Shown: positions 63,393-64,000 of the stretch, piece by piece
How positions within the stretch are numbered: position 1 is the stretch's first letter
Layout of the letters: every line of letters starts with the position of its first letter
Source of the DNA: Pseudomonas sp. FeN3W
GTDB taxonomy: Bacteria > Pseudomonadota > Gammaproteobacteria > Pseudomonadales > Pseudomonadaceae
Assembly: GCA_030263805.2 (NCBI GenBank)
Contig: CP136010.1
Location: 4,913,001-4,977,000, forward strand
Length of the DNA: 64,000 bases
Direction of reading: 5' to 3'
The notes under the pieces: generated by a model
What the model saw: only the letters and a program-made list of their open reading frames with translations
The model's database searches: none
Told to the model about the DNA's origin: nothing
Translations under genes and position numbers: made by a program

Positions 63393-64000
63393 TCATTCGG
63401 TTGTCCTGGCTTGGGTAGGCTCGGCGCCTAACCACTCTTGCCCGATGACTCCAGACGATGGACTAGCGGGACGGGGCGTTGATTTGACCCGTGGCGTCCG
63501 GCTGACAGTAATTGCCCCATGGGACTCCGCCGAATAGGTCAGGTTGTAGATCCCGCTCTTCAGACCAAAATGCGGATGCTTGCCTTGCTCAATGTCGAGC
63601 CAGAGTGAAGCTGTGCGCTTATGGCCTGGGAACGCGTGAGAGAAGAAGAAATCCAGCCGTTGTCCGACCGCTTGGGATGCTTCAATCGGTAGTCCTCGAA
63701 CTGGTATCGCTCGAAGGCTTTGGCGTTGAAAATGACCACTGGTTTGAGATCGAACTGGACAGATGCGTCGATGAACGCCTTGAGCGCCGTCATATCCAGT
63801 TTGTGAGCAAGCAGCAGGGAGAGGCGCTTCTCCGGATGGACTCCATCGAATTCCACTCCGCCCATGCTGGTCTCCATCTCCCACTCACCCGAAGCATGGT
63901 AGTGACGTATCCAACTGTACTGCCATAAGGTCGATGTCTTTCGATAGCTACAAGCTTGGCCAGGCCTATGGCTCCAATGCCACTCGTAGATATCGCCCAG
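63393..64000 (-). pseudogene. unknown gene entering from the right edge, probably frameshifted
   Basis: The minus strand is open from the window edge (start outside). One frame reads WIRHYHASGEWEMETSMGGV and continues LAHKLDMTALKAFIDASVQF, FERYQFEDYRLKHP down to about 63670, then appears random and ends at 63560. Another frame from about 63665 reads LDFFFSHAFPGHKRTASLWL, LDIEQGKHPHFGLKSGIYNL and ends at 63393. The two pieces probably were one protein. No family recognised. The opposite-strand frame at 63328-63537 is regarded as spurious. Confidence 0.45.

Noticed and set aside
63328..63537. 69-codon plus-strand frame near the right edge
   Set aside because: No ribosome binding site, no recognisable product, overlaps a minus-strand reading that looks more protein-like.
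1..64000. tRNA, rRNA or insertion sequence genes
   Set aside because: I saw no cloverleaf, rRNA-like stretch, or transposase or integrase anywhere in the window. Small structured RNAs could have been missed by eye.

Overview
The window is GC-rich chromosomal DNA whose gene content and order point to the Pseudomonadaceae (Pseudomonas or Stutzerimonas). Evidence includes a 1,616-residue NAD-glutamate dehydrogenase, the rlmKL-dacB-yggL neighbourhood, a NasS/NasT-controlled nitrate assimilation cluster with a PP2C-kinase fusion, and REP-like palindromes starting with GTAG. The assignment rests on recognised families and order, not on a database search.

Layout. 1-2.6 kb: alpha-E / transglutaminase / Anbu proteasome-like cluster. 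2.7-7.2 kb: RraB, a LysR regulator divergent from a TauE/SafE exporter, a CHR chromate transporter, DUF1853. 7.4-18.1 kb: nadK, metallophosphoesterase, rhomboid protease, YeaC, DUF2797, pepN, and a YCF48-like protein with its RND/MMPL permease. 18.1-37.7 kb: nitrate assimilation (cobA, nasC, nirD, nirB, PP2C-kinase, nasA, an unrecognised membrane-anchored protein, nasT, nasS). This block is interrupted by a chemoreceptor plus GGDEF/EAL block with its own XRE regulator, by pfkB and by a thioesterase. 37.8-44.6 kb: MoxR / DUF58 / DUF4381 / BatA / BatB-TPR / BatD operon. 44.8-56.6 kb: gdhB, an unrecognised gene, DUF2835, pyrD, rmf, rlmKL, dacB. From 56.9 kb to the right edge: an accessory region with lower GC in its centre.

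How the nitrate genes work together. NasA imports nitrate, NasC reduces it to nitrite, NirBD reduces nitrite to ammonium, and CobA makes the siroheme precursor NirB needs. NasS senses nitrate/nitrite and releases NasT, an ANTAR antiterminator. I can read sigma-54 -24/-12 promoters on four transcripts (nirB, nasA, the unrecognised gene at 34.8 kb, nasS). The first three are followed by an intrinsic terminator in the leader. The nirB leader shows two ANTAR-type hexaloop hairpins, each with A at loop position 1 and G at position 4. The nasA leader shows one.

The accessory region begins exactly where a native yggL is cut after its 19th codon. A second, diverged but complete yggL lies 0.6 kb inside in inverse orientation. 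Then comes a two-gene operon resembling the GAPS6 anti-phage system: a small protein and a large helical/PIN-domain protein sharing a QHHxGSGDNV motif. The large gene is split by a -1 frameshift at a run of five T. An XRE regulator and an unknown broken gene run off the right edge.
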